Assembly (NCBI GenBank): GCA_963971575.1
Contig: OZ020616.1
Span: 36,250,306-36,314,305 of the forward strand
Origin: Liopterus haemorrhoidalis
Lineage: Eukaryota; Arthropoda; Insecta; Coleoptera; Dytiscidae
Length of the DNA stretch: 64,000 nucleotides
Direction of reading: 5' to 3'
The notes beneath the pieces are model-generated. The model did not search any database and had not been told where the DNA came from. It saw only the letters and a list, made by a program, of their open reading frames with translations. Below, one piece after another: positions 9,584 to 20,162 of the stretch; the first letter of the stretch is position 1, and every line of letters starts with the position of its first letter. The translations under genes were made by a program, and so were the position numbers.

Positions 9584-12500
9584 GTAAGTATGTTAGATTT
9601 TATGATGAAATGTATCGCATTGTTTGATGAAAATCAGTTTAACATAATTTGTTATTTATAAAATTATTCATTGTATAGGGAAATTTGATAAATCAGTGAC
9701 TTCAAAACGAAAGATTTTTTTTTAACCAAAATGCGAATTATTTTTCATCATAGTCTCCTTTTAGTTCGATATTTTACCCAACGATATTCTTTAAACCTTT
9801 CAAAATGTATGATTTGTCGAGCTCTGCAAAACAGACGTGTGTTTCAGTGATATCCTCGTTCGATGCGAACTTTTCCAGCAAGACATTTCTTTATGTTTGG
9901 AAAAAGAAAGTCGCAGGCAAATCTGGAGAATAAGGTGGATTAGAGAGCAGTTCGTAGCCCGTTCAACCAATTCGGTCATTGAAATTGCGGACGGATGAGC
10001 TGATACATGCTTGCTTGATTTTTCGCAAGATAAATCTTTCATCCACAGTTGATAACAATTTTTTTCTGCCTCTGCCCGTTTTGTTTTGAATTTTACCTTC
10101 ATACTTAAATTTATTTATTATTTTTTGAATTGTGGAATGTCTTCGGTTTACTATATCACCTATTTCACGCATTGTATGACCCCGGGCGTATAATTTCAAT
10201 ATTAGTTTTCGTGTAGATTCGTCAGTCTGTTTACGTTTATTTTCCATTATAATAGAAAGAAACATCACTGTACTTGAATGTGCCTTAATGAAAATTAAAC
10301 TAATGAAAAAAACATCTGTTGCAAGATAAAACCTATGCAATATAATTTCAGGAAAAGACAGGTCTTAAATCAAACGAAATTAACTAGTACGCTCAATTTT
10401 GTATCTCTAAAATATATTTTTTTTTAGTTTTCCTTAACAAATTTTTAACAAATATTGCTATATTTTATAGTATTTGTAATAATTTTTGATCTGCAAGGTG
10501 TATTTTATATATAAAAAATAATTAGTTAATAAATCTGTTTTATAGTCACATTTTATTAAAAAGTATCTTTGTCAAATTCTTGTATGCTCAATTTTGTGAG
10601 TAACTGTACATGTCCAAACATTACTTTGAAATAGCTACAAGATTCCGTTTTTGACCGACGGTAGCAGATGCGGCATCCGTTTTGCCGATAGCTGTTTCGC
10701 ACCCAGATGTTCGTGCAGGATATGAAACGAACGTTCGTCTGAGATGTTTAACACATTGACTATCTCGTGTATCTTTACTTGGCTGTCGTCTAATACAATA
10801 CTATAAATTTTATTGACAATTTCTGCAGTTGTAATCTCATTCGGACGTCCCGGGAGCTTAGCATCATTTGTGGTCGTACGAACACAATGAAATTCAATTA
10901 AATTACTTATGAACCATTCCATGCTACGGAGCAGAGCTTTGCTACGTGTTTTAGCTTTGCTTTAGTTTCTCTTATGGTTTTTCTCCGCAAAATGTAATAA
11001 TTTATCAAGACTTGGAATTCACTTTTTTACATTGTAACAAATAATCACAAACTTATCCGCTTCCGAACGCTGTTATAAAGTACTATTTCACAGATCAACT
11101 TGAAACTTAGTGTCTATATCTACAAATAATGGCAAATGTCAGGAATGATATAAAATTTGCAATATGAGCGCCAACTCTTATCAAGGTCATTGACTTATTA
11201 TACACCCCTCGTACAATCATTCAAGTTTCACAGTTGGAGACAGCACCGGCATTACGGAAGTAGTCTAAAGGTGCGTACTGACTTGAGCATTTGTACGCGC
11301 ACGGATTTTCGTGCGAGCAAGGATTTTCGTGCGGGTAAAAAAATTTGCACACACAACTTTCTAATTTGTGCGCGTAAAATCTCGCTCCGCGTATTTCAGC
11401 TATATCCAGGAACATATTTATTTAAAGTAAGTAGTGTCAACGATGGCGGAAAGAAATGTTGTTGGCTTAACAAGTGTAGCGTACATGAGTCGCATTCAGC
11501 AGACTCATCGGTGTCTTACCGGTACAAACTTACCGGTGAATTTGACTAAATGCACATTTTTTGACAGCGTTGTCGAACGGCGTATATGAAAACTACAATA
11601 TCTAAACAATGACAGATTGTAATTACAGTAAATTTTGATTGTAAGCTTTTACAGTAATTTTAAAAGTACATGTGCTTTATATACATCTCCTCAATATCTA
11701 AGTAAACTGACTTAACACTCAATTCCACAATTTTTTACTTGCTTTGTGCTTGATTCTTTGTTACTACAGATATAACTGTCAAAATGTCCACCAGTGAGCA
11801 ACTAATCGTTAATGAAATCCGGTGAATAAAATGGCGACCGGTGAGTAAGTACGGTAACTCACTGGTAGATCAACGTAGGCATACAGGAAAAAAATTTACC
11901 AACCGGTAACTCACTGGTGAGTCTGCTGAATGTGGCCATAGTAGACTTAGTAAAAAAAAAAAAAAAAAACGGTGGTGGATGACAGAACTATATAGAAGCA
12001 GGGAAATATACAATAGTTTAAGTTTGCTAGCAGAACTGCAAATGCAAGAGGTTAGTGGACAAATTCAAAATTTTGTTCGAATGTCAGCGGCAGATTTTGA
12101 ACTACTTGTTAATAAAGTTGCTCACAAAATTGGGAGAAAGACAAGTTTTATAAGGGCTGTTCCCGCGAAAGAACGATTAGCCATAACCCTACGTTTTTTG
12201 CAACTGGGGATTCGTTTACCAGCATACAATACATTTTTACTCCATTCCATGTTCAATATTTACTGGTGTTTACTTAAATTTACGCGCACAATTAAATGAC
12301 TGTATAAACCCGTACACACTGAGCGCACAAGTTCTTTGATCTTATCGGTGGGACCGACAAGCTATGGATAGCATTCGTGGAAGGATTACTGTACGCGCAC
12401 ACAAATTATACCTCGTACTCACCTGAGCATTTGTGCGCACACATAATCCGTGCGCGTACAAATGCTCAAGTCAGTACGCACCTTAAGAACTGCACAATAC

Positions 12501-15500
12501 TGCGACAAATGGAAGTGGCTTATAAAGATTTCACATATCTCAATATGATTGAATATAATTCATCTGTTTCTTAATATGATGGAAAAAGAATTATTCATAT
12601 TTGAATTTATTTGGATATATTTGTAAAAAATTAATTGTGGGCTCTGCTCTGGCTCAGGCTCCGAGTTTCCAATTTATGATATTCCGAGTCCGATAGTCAG
12701 TCCTTTCTGTTATCATCCGATTTTTTAGTATCCAAGATTCGTTACCATATGAAACATTAACGAATGAAATATTGAATTGAAAATATTGAACACATTAAAT
12801 GAAATATGAAATATTAAAGATATGAATCCACACATTCGCTGGAAGTTATGTAGCTTGTTTTTTAAACTCATGTTTATATTTAAAATATTGGTTCTCTTCG
12901 GTCCCTTTCAAAAATTCACGTTTTGGTATTTTGTATCGATATTTTAAAATTGTAAGCTTTGACTTCTGTTTGGAGATCGTATTACCTTTACTGCATAATA
13001 ATTTCTACACTACTTTATACAATTTACTACACTTTTGCAAATACTTTATCAGAACACACACTTTATGTTATATTATTACAACGTTTTTTATTTTTAAGTT
13101 GAATTTTAATTTTGCAGACTAACCTAAAATATAAAATAGTGTTACAAAGAATCTTAATTGATAATGTTGACGAAGAATACTGGAAATGGACAGTGAATGT
13201 TGGAAAATATAATAGAACAGAAACAGTAGCTAATGCAACAATAGATGTACTCAAACCTCTCCCATTACCACTGGTTGTAAGTTAATATCTAATATATATT
13301 ACTAATATACTAGTGCACCCATTGCCAACTGTGTTGGTAAACACATCATTATCTTAATGCGGAACTTGCTCGACACCTCAGACTTACTCTAGCCATACGC
13401 CTTACTTCCAAATCCAATTCAAATTGAATCAAATCTTCGCCCATTATTAAAAACTGGACAAATAATGAGTATTATTCCGAATTATTTATTCATTCACTTT
13501 TTAAGATGGGAAAACAATTCATTTTCACTCGTTGCATTACATTTATAATGTTAAAACTAAAAATGATTTGACACGTTAAATTTAAAATATATTTATGAAA
13601 ATAAATTTTCCAGTTTCTTATATAATATAAAAATACGCACACGGAAAAAACGCACACGGATTAATACGCACACGGAAAAAAGCGCACATGAAAAAATACA
13701 CACACGGAAAAAAACGCACACGGAAAAATACACACGGAAAAAACGTACTTACAGTATTATCTCAAATCAGTTTGAAATAAATCATGAGAAACTATTACAA
13801 AGTAAAATTTAATTGTTCGTCCGCTTAAATATATTGCGTTCACATTTGTAAGGTCAAACCAGATCTGGTTATTTTGGTTACTTTTATAGTGTAGTACTGA
13901 CTTTTATATGTTAATTTGTCATTTCAAAATATTCCTTACGCTGTAAAACGTACTTCAGATTTGTTGGTTATGATCATTATAACTACGATATCATTTATCT
14001 TTATGACATGTCAAATGGAATGGCATTTTAAGAAAGTAAAATTTTTTACCATGTTTTAATACTAACATGACACAATTTCAAAGGTGCAAACTATTGAATG
14101 TATCAATTTGTAATTTTTACCAAAATATTTTAAATATTTCGAACCAATTTTAAATTTACACAAATAAGTTGTCACCTAGTGGCGCTGATATGAATGACCA
14201 AACTCGGCCGGCAATTTTGGTAAAAATTATGCATTTGTACCAAAGCGTGTTTTACTCACTGTATTATATTTACATTTTTGAAAATGTAAAACGTTAGATA
14301 ATTTAAAACGTTAATCGTAGAAATAAAAAAATAATAAAGCATTGAAAAAATAATAATAAAGAAAAGAAAGTCACATTTTTCTTACATACTTTCATCAAAA
14401 CCAAATATTTTTTTAAATAATTATTTTTCTGCTACTAATAATTTTAATTTATATTATTTTTGTGTAAACATATCAATTAACAACTATTATTATCACGCGT
14501 TATATGTTAATATACACTTTGGTGAGCTTCGGAATATTTCGTTACATTTCGGAATCTCGCTTCAAATTTGTTTTTGACGTCATAGCACGCACCCGTGCAG
14601 GGACACACGTTGACGTATTATATTATAGATAATTGTATCTACTTGTACTTCTAGTTATGTACAAGATATTTTCAAAAGCTTTAATTTAATTTTATAGAAA
14701 TAAGGAGGAATTAATTCCACCACACTTTAAAAAAGCTCCCTTCGGCAATTACATGCTTACCAATCACCACAAAGTTTTCCTAAAATCATTTTTTTTTTAA
14801 ATATTTTTTCACAATTTTTTAACCTTCTCGATAATCATCAATACTTTGAAAACTGTAATGGCGAAGCATTGTGTATCTAATTACTATTTTAATATTTAAA
14901 TACTTGAATATTAGAAATTTTAAGCCGCCATCTCTGTTGGTAGTAGCTATTTTGACATCGTTGTTCCATGTTTTGATTGATCTGACTTTTTTTCTTTTTC
15001 CTTGAGGACGAGTTTCGTAAACACTTTTGAGGATTTGCTGTTCTTTCCCTAACAGTTTTATTTAATAATCTATATTTGAGAGAAATATTAATAGAGTTTT
15101 CTGTCCTATGCAGGATTGCCAGATTTTCAAACGGGATATTATAGTCGAATCCCGATTCGGAATACAGTGCAGCCAAAAACATTATTTTTAAAATATATTT
15201 AATTGAACACTTTCATTTTACATGATAATATCTCCTAAACATATTACATAAACATTTATGTTAAATAAAAATAAAACAAAACTTAAAATACCTCATAATT
15301 ATTTTAAATTTCAAAGTACTTTCTGTTATGTACTACAGTTATATTACCTTGGCATCACGACAAGCCTAGCTTAGTAATGCCAGCGTAATAAAATAAAACT
15401 GTACTCCTATATTAATTAATTAATTCTTATAATAATTACAGTATTTTTCAATTCAGTAATTCATAGACTGACGTAGAGTTAGAATTTAAATTTAAGTACA

Positions 15501-18500
15501 TTTATTTACGTTTGATAATTATATATATATTTTTTTTCTTAACTGTAATTAATATGGCAAATAAATGAATTATTATTATTATTATTATTTCTGAATAAAC
15601 ATTTTGGGTGTTTGGCGAAACTAATTTCATGACACCTTAAAATATTGTTTTACAATGGCCAAACCAATTAAATTTTATAAAATCAGTCTCCAACAGCTAC
15701 AGTCGATAGTTATTTCTATCAAGCAATTGTCATTAAACTAAAAATTATTTCTGATGTTGCATTTGAGTGAAGAACAGAAAAAACATTAGGGTATTGTTTT
15801 ATATACATAAATTAGCATTTCCATTACTTAAAAAAAAACTATTTTTCATTAATCGATAGTTCATTCTCCTCCATCTTTATAAATTGAATCTATTTTTTCT
15901 GTGCAAATCGGCAATTACAGTTTCTAAATCGGAACATTCCCACCGAAGTTCGGACGCCTGCTAACCCTGGTCCTGTGTTACGTTTCTAAATCTCAATAGA
16001 CTTAATTTTTTAGACTATGTCAATTTTTTCAAATCAACAGTTTATTTAAACAGTATACACTATTTATGATTTTGAAAGTATGTAAAGCCTCAAATGAACA
16101 ATTTGCAAATTTTGTTGAACAACACTTCAGTAATTCTGTTCAACTTTTAAATCTAAATTTCTTCTTCTTTTGGGCATTGTCAGTCGAGTTGACTTTTGAC
16201 CTCACTAGCATAACTCCTCCATTTTGATCAGTTCATTGTACCATGTGCCTTGTTAATCAATGCTTGGCAGATCTTTTACGAGTTATTCCCACTGGTCGCC
16301 GAGTATTCAATCTTTCTAACCATTATGTCTTTCCTCTTCCTCGTCACGTGTCCTATCCACTGTAATAGTCTACCTCTTAGTTCTTGTGTGATATTCAGCC
16401 TTTAGTACAGTTCTCCTGTATCTTAGTTCTTACGGATTCTCCATTCACCATTAATTTAAATGGGACCAAACATCCAACTCTAAACTACGAATATAATTAA
16501 AACTGGAATAGAACAGAGATTCTTAGGAAAGGCTCGTCACATGGTGAAACTAAAGCGTAACACTAAATGCCGGAATGTTTCGACACCACAATATGGAGAC
16601 GCTAGTGCAGTGAACCAAAATTTGGAATATATCACACCGTGACATAGCGATATCGCAGAACTAGCGTCAACAATCGCACCTGCTTCCACCGTCTGAATAC
16701 TTATGACCATGACAGTGCCACACTGGACGACCACATATTAACATTTTGTTGGCGTATATTTATGATCGATTTGCATATAACCATGTCGTCGTTTGATGTG
16801 CTAATGTTATTAGAATAGTCCCTACAACCTACAACAAATCTATGCTCGATTATTTTTATAATTCGGAGGAAATTGTAAAAGGATTTTGGATCTTCCAGCT
16901 CTAACTTAATCCATTTTCTTGTCCAAAATAATTATTTGTTCTCAAACATCCACTACTACAGATACAAGTTCTTCCATTTTCCATGCAATTGAGTAATTTA
17001 GTGTCGCGAAGATCAAACTACGTTTAAACACCTAGTGTCATGACAGCGAAAGTAAAACACTGTCGTGAAATAAGATTTCACAACAACATTATCCTTAACA
17101 TATACAAATTAAGCGCAAAAAATGACTCAGTTAATCGTCACTACATCTTATTGAGGTACATATTAATTTGTTTGAACTTCGCACCATAAGTGTGTGTAAA
17201 TTTTGTTCTTGTTTTAGATTGAAGTTAAAATGTTCGATTTCCGAAACAATGAATACAAACTATTCGCAATAAATTACAGACGAGATTATTGCTCATTTTT
17301 AAAAAATGAGTACAAACATATGTTTTATGATGCAATGAAAAAATATGGAAATCCACCAGCACCAGATTGTACTTCGATACCAGTAAGTATTTAAAACAAT
17401 AATATACATCAGTGTTCTACAACCTATGGTCCGCAGAAAATTCCTGCCGGTCCGCGAAATATTTCGACCGAATCATGTAGATGCACACTTCTAATCACGA
17501 GTAAATAGCACATTTTTTTAGTCGACACAAAAGCTAACTTTTGTCCGAACCATGATTTATTTAATATATATTGTTTATTCCCTAGGCCTTGCGACGTTCA
17601 GGGTATTAACTATTACAAAAAATAGAAAAATCAATCCAAAAATAAATAACTTATAATACAATACAAATTACAATTTACAATATTTTTTCTCATTTCTTTT
17701 TTCTTGCTCCAATGTCTCTTTCCTTCTTCCTATTCTCGTTCTGGTTTCCCTCTCCGATCTCCTTCCTTCTTGCTTCCAGTTCTCTCGCCCATCTTTAATT
17801 TATTTTATTCCATTCTCTTCCCTTCCAACCATTTCTTCACCCCTCCTCCTATCTCCCTTCCTTCCTCTCCATTTCCAGGTAACCTCATCCCCCTTCCTTC
17901 CTTCCTTTACCCCTTCCAGTTATCCTTCCCCAATCTCAATCCTTTTTGCGTCTAATTCCCTCGCCCACCTCTCCCGTCTCTTCCATCTTCGAGCAACAGG
18001 TCTAATGTGCTTCCCGACCATACTGTCATCTCTCTACACCTCTTTGCGAAGTTCTCTATATCTTCTTCCTCCTGCCCGCACATCCTGCACATCTAATCCT
18101 CCTGTTTCCTCCAATATCTATTTCCTCTCTCTTCATTCCCGTAATCCTCCTAAGCCTCCCTCCTGCCCTTCATCTTTCTCCCTTCAAGTAACTTGGCACC
18201 CCTATAGTTCTGACCTCCTTATATCTCCCTGCGCTCCGTGATTTGTTTATTCTGACTGTCCTTTCTTGCTCCCTCACTTCCTTATCCCTCCTCCACAACT
18301 CCTCAATCACGCTTATCCCGTCTTTTCTTTTCCTTTCCACCTCTGTCGCATCCACTCCGCATCTCCAGTAATACTTCTTTCTCACCACCCATGCGTACCA
18401 TCTTCCTTTCTGTTCCTCTCTTGCTCTTTCCTCCCAGCATTCCCACATTATTCTTTTGTCTGTTTCTATTCTAACTTTCTCCTCGTACTTAACCGCCCTC

Positions 18501-19981
18501 CTTCCTGTACCCACTTTCATCTTATTCCTTTTCAGTTCCTCTCTTACAATATACCCTGGTGTTGTTCTATCTACCCCCTAGGATCCATCTCAAATACCTC
18601 TCCTGTACTCGTTCTACCTTCTCCCATTCCTTCCATCCCCATACTTCCAACCCATATAGCAGGATGTTTTTCACCACGGCGTCAAACAACCTCAATCTCC
18701 ATCTAATATCGTCGTTAAACTTCCTCTCTCCTATACTCTACAGCTTCCCTATGGCTATTCTTGCCTTCTTTAATCTTTCCCTTATGTGTAGTTCCGCCCC
18801 ATTGTTCCTCGCTAGTACATAACCCAGGTATTTTAAACTCTTCATGTTATAATGTATGTATAATAAATATAACACAACTTGTATATCCAATATAATAAAA
18901 CAATCTCAAAATACAAGTAAATAACTGTCAAACTCATTTATTATATTTTTATATCCCTGGTGACGAACATTGCCATGGATATTAGGTTAGTAGAGATCTT
19001 CTCTCCAACACTTCACCTCTTCTATCTCCTATGGCCTTTCTGCCATTTATTTAATATTTACTAGCCCCGATACAACGCCTCTCGCGGCTATTTTTCATAC
19101 TTCTGAAGAAGCTAGCTCTTTAAAATAGTCTCTTATAAGAGGAAGATATTGAAATGTTTCCACTTTTGGAAGAATTTTTGATTACTGCTGTTGTCCAACA
19201 ATAAATTTTAATAATTATTTTCCTGAAAATGAGGATTCTCGTAAAGGTAACCTATGGGTTAATAATCCATTTTTGAAAGATATAAAGTCATGTGTACTTG
19301 ATCCTCGTGAAAAAGAAAATCTGATCGAGTTGTCTTCTGATGTCACTCAGGTGTCCAGATATAAAATGCAATCATTGTCTCAATTTTGGAAATCGCTAGA
19401 AAAAGAATATGCATCTTTGGGTTACATAGCTATCAAATTATTAGTCCCATTTTCGACATACTATTTGTGCGAAAAGATTTTTTCAGCCATGTCAATTATA
19501 AAAACCAAACAGAGAAATCGAATGGATTCTAACGCAGCGCTTCCTCTCTCATAAATAACTCTGCACCCACGTATTTCAAATTTTCTAACAAAGAAGCAAT
19601 AGCAGATGTCGCACTAAAAATTGTAATTATATAACTGCATAACATATATACCTATATAATAATAAGATACTATTTATATTGGTTTTTATTTGTGTCTTAG
19701 CTTTCAGCCGGTCCGCGAAATATTTATCCTATTTTCACCGGTCCACGGGGGAAAAAAGGTTGAAGAACACTGATATAGATGAACTTAAGAAAACTTTCCT
19801 ATTTTAGGGATATTATTACATCACAAACTTTTTACCATCAGCTAACTATTTCCCTAGCCAAATTCCAGGAACAAATGTCATGATGCAGTACACCACATTG
19901 AAAGATGATAAACTAATTCTAAGAATACGCATATATGCTAAATTAGATAGAGATGCTCTATTAACCGAAAAAACTGGATAG
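9503..19981 (+). CDS. DUF1091 (ML-like) secreted protein, four exons
   Basis: Spliced coding sequence 9503-9583, 13118-13276, 17218-17382, 19808-19981 (192 residues plus TAG). All three introns are phase 0 with GT..AG borders; two donors are GTAAGT and one GTAAGT-like. Residues 1-19 form a signal peptide (MRQ then a hydrophobic ILQIVVVLFLF core). Exon 2 carries two N-glycosylation sequons (NRT, NAT). Exon 3 has the family pattern NEYKLFxINY..DYCSFLK...NPPAPDC. Exon 4 has GYYYITNFLPS...FP..IPGTNVMMQY...RIRIYAKL, matching the insect DUF1091 C-terminal half, where the Cys of exon 3 and the Pro/Gly of exon 4 are typical. Family members are secreted, related to MD-2-like lipid-recognition proteins, and a few (Drosophila CheA/CheB) act in pheromone taste; the role here is unknown. 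The N-terminal cysteines of many dipteran members are absent. No stop or frameshift, so it appears functional. Confidence 0.88.
9690..11120 (-). mobile_element. mariner remnant hosting a Tc1 insertion
   Basis: Minus strand, from right to left. 10922-10612 gives the mariner N-terminal helix-turn-helix (AKLPGRPNEITTAEIV, FHILHEHLGAKQLSA, then after a frameshift KRNLVAISK). Next come a Tc1-like 5' portion (10610-9961) and the mariner C-terminus (YSPDLPATFFF, 9960-9700). The central mariner catalytic region and the Tc1 3' half are missing. Lies in intron 1 of the DUF1091 gene. Confidence 0.7.
9961..10610 (-). pseudogene. Tc1-like transposase, N-terminal half only
   Basis: An open frame of 125 codons (10340-9963) contains MENKRKQTDESTRKLILKLY and GHTMREIGDIVNRRHSTIQ, the paired-like HTH of Tc1-type transposases, then TGRGRKKLL (AT-hook-like) and ERFILRKIK. 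The frame then passes directly into mariner sequence. The 5' terminal repeat is visible near 10580-10608 (minus strand ACAGTTACTCACAAAATTG). No DDE domain remains. Confidence 0.75.
11492..11934. mobile_element. MITE nested in the Harbinger element
   Basis: Inverted termini GCATTCAGCAGACTCA and TGAGTCTGCTGAATG, with repeated CCGGT and CACTGGT motifs inside. It interrupts the Harbinger coding region: frames left (MAERNVVGLTSVAY) and right (RWWMTELYRSREIY) belong together. Confidence 0.65.
11979..12299 (+). pseudogene. Harbinger transposase N-terminal fragment
   Basis: Encodes WWMTELYRSREIYNSLSLL, RMSAADFELL, ERLAITLRFLQLG, then diverges at the point where the family reads TGDSY. About 90 residues match the family's N-terminal region, compared with a usual length of 350-400. 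Confidence 0.75.
12490..13117. other. remainder of intron 1
   Basis: AT-rich with no element ends recognised. The intron 1 acceptor lies at 13116-13117. Confidence 0.5.
13118..13276 (+). CDS. DUF1091 gene exon 2
   Basis: 53 codons between acceptor ttttgcag (ends 13117) and donor gtaagt (starts 13277), phase 0 at both ends. Encodes the N-terminal beta-rich half, including the sequons NRT and NAT, and ends in a Pro-rich stretch (KPLPLPLV). Confidence 0.87.
13310..14629 (-). mobile_element. non-autonomous Helitron, copy 1
   Basis: On the minus strand it begins TCTATAATATAATAC after an A and ends CTAG before a T. A CCAAC-TGT-GTTGG hairpin (13325-13337) lies about 12 bases inside the CTAG end: the full Helitron terminus. 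No Rep/Hel is present. It shares sequence end to end with 52374-53883. It occupies intron 2 of the DUF1091 gene, 33 bases from the donor. Confidence 0.88.
13632..13746. repeat. 16-base tandem array within Helitron copy 1
   Basis: About seven or eight copies of a unit like ACGCACACGGAAAAAA. The second Helitron has only about three (52695-52748). Confidence 0.85.
14640..16150. other. intron 2, unassigned
   Basis: AT-rich. A 97-codon minus ORF (14889-15182) matches no family I recognise. A (TTA)n run lies at 15571-15592. Confidence 0.5.
16160..16480 (-). pseudogene. RTE-like LINE 3' end remnant
   Basis: Minus-strand counterpart of 7770-8130: it starts at plus 16160 with (TTC)n, i.e. the (GAA)n tail, followed by the GRPR..W and GHV-type segments and ends in GPI.INGE, all degraded. 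Lies within intron 2 of the DUF1091 gene. Confidence 0.7.
16485..17217. other. intron 2, 3' part, unassigned
   Basis: No repeat ends or domains recognised. A 65-codon minus ORF (16537-16734) has no known relative. Ends at the exon 3 acceptor. Confidence 0.5.
17218..17382 (+). CDS. DUF1091 gene exon 3
   Basis: 55 codons between acceptor ttgttttag (ends 17217) and donor gtaagt (starts 17383), phase 0. Carries both cysteines of the mature protein (DYCSFLK and APDCTS), the most conserved part of the family. The two Cys probably pair. Confidence 0.88.
17581..18850 (-). pseudogene. jockey-like LINE C-terminal remnant within the hAT
   Basis: The longest minus frame (18520-18170) has MKVGTGRRAVKYEEKVRI, then IMWECWEERAREEQKGRW, ERERTVR-like charged helices and IGVPSYLKGE, the charged linker and C-terminal region of jockey-type ORF2 in insects ('MWECWEE' and 'GIPxYL'). 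Downstream CAGCAGRRK recalls the terminal zinc knuckle. On the plus strand this appears as strongly pyrimidine-rich DNA. The 3' terminus CCTAGGCC matches the copy at 6545. Confidence 0.6.
19220..19554 (+). pseudogene. hAT transposase C-terminal domain
   Basis: Encodes NPFLKDIKSCVLDPREKENL, LIELSSDV, LSQFWKSLEKEYASLGYIA, LLVPFSTYYLCEKIFSAMS and IIKTKQRNRM. This is the hATC dimerisation region of SPIN/ZBED5-like transposases (usual 'FW....EYP.L...A...LLPF.TTYLCE.GFSA...IKTKxRNRL'). The BED finger and catalytic core are absent. Confidence 0.8.
19808..19981 (+). CDS. DUF1091 gene exon 4 and stop
   Basis: Starts after acceptor cctattttag (ends 19807) and runs 57 codons to TAG 19979-19981. Encodes the conserved GYYYITNF..P and RIRIYAKL strands. 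An inverted-repeat element begins about 20-30 bases downstream, so the 3' UTR probably runs into transposon sequence. No clear polyadenylation signal lies between the stop and that element. Confidence 0.88.
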   Translation, partial: GYYYITNFLPSANYFPSQIPGTNVMMQYTTLKDDKLILRIRIYAKLDRDALLTEKTG

Positions 19982-20162
19982 AAAAATCGAAGAGAATATT
20001 AACACCGGAATGGGACAACTCATCGCGGCGATTCGCCGTGTACCAACTCACCGCCATCCAATTCGCCTCGCATTCAACTGATCACGGTGGTTATATGTTC
20101 CTAATATTGGTACTGGTTTTTTTGCTTCGTAAATACAGATTTTTTTTAAATTTCTTCATATA

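Larger units (their letters stand above)
11269..12483 (+). mobile_element. PIF/Harbinger element
   Basis: Terminal inverted repeats of about 38 bases start AGGTGCGTACTGACTTGAGC and end with its complement. The 3-base target duplication TAA is exact (11266-11268 and 12484-12486). An internal reading frame (11979-12299) has RMSAADFELLVNKVAHKIG and PAKERLAITLRFLQLG, the N-terminal signature of Harbinger nucleases. The DDE part is lost. It sits in intron 1 of the DUF1091 gene and is split by a further MITE. Confidence 0.85.
17410..19772 (+). mobile_element. hAT element (ZBED-like transposase remnant)
   Basis: Ends CAGTGTTCTACAACC and GGTTGAAGAACACTG, with an 8-base duplication ATATACAT/ATATAGAT (17402-17409 and 19773-19780, one mismatch). 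Only the transposase C-terminus survives, at 19220-19554. A jockey-like LINE (17581-18850, minus) fills the left half. Located in intron 3 of the DUF1091 gene. Confidence 0.85.

Noticed and set aside
13632..13746. CRISPR-like array of 16-base repeats
   Set aside because: Units are contiguous without spacers and lie inside a Helitron in a eukaryotic genome.
14889..15182. 97-codon minus ORF in intron 2
   Set aside because: No recognisable family and it becomes Arg/Lys/Ser low complexity; not supported as a gene.
17704..18822. Plus-strand ORFs up to 146 codons, Ser/Pro-rich
   Set aside because: Antisense of the LINE remnant at 17581-18850; composition bias explains the absence of stops.
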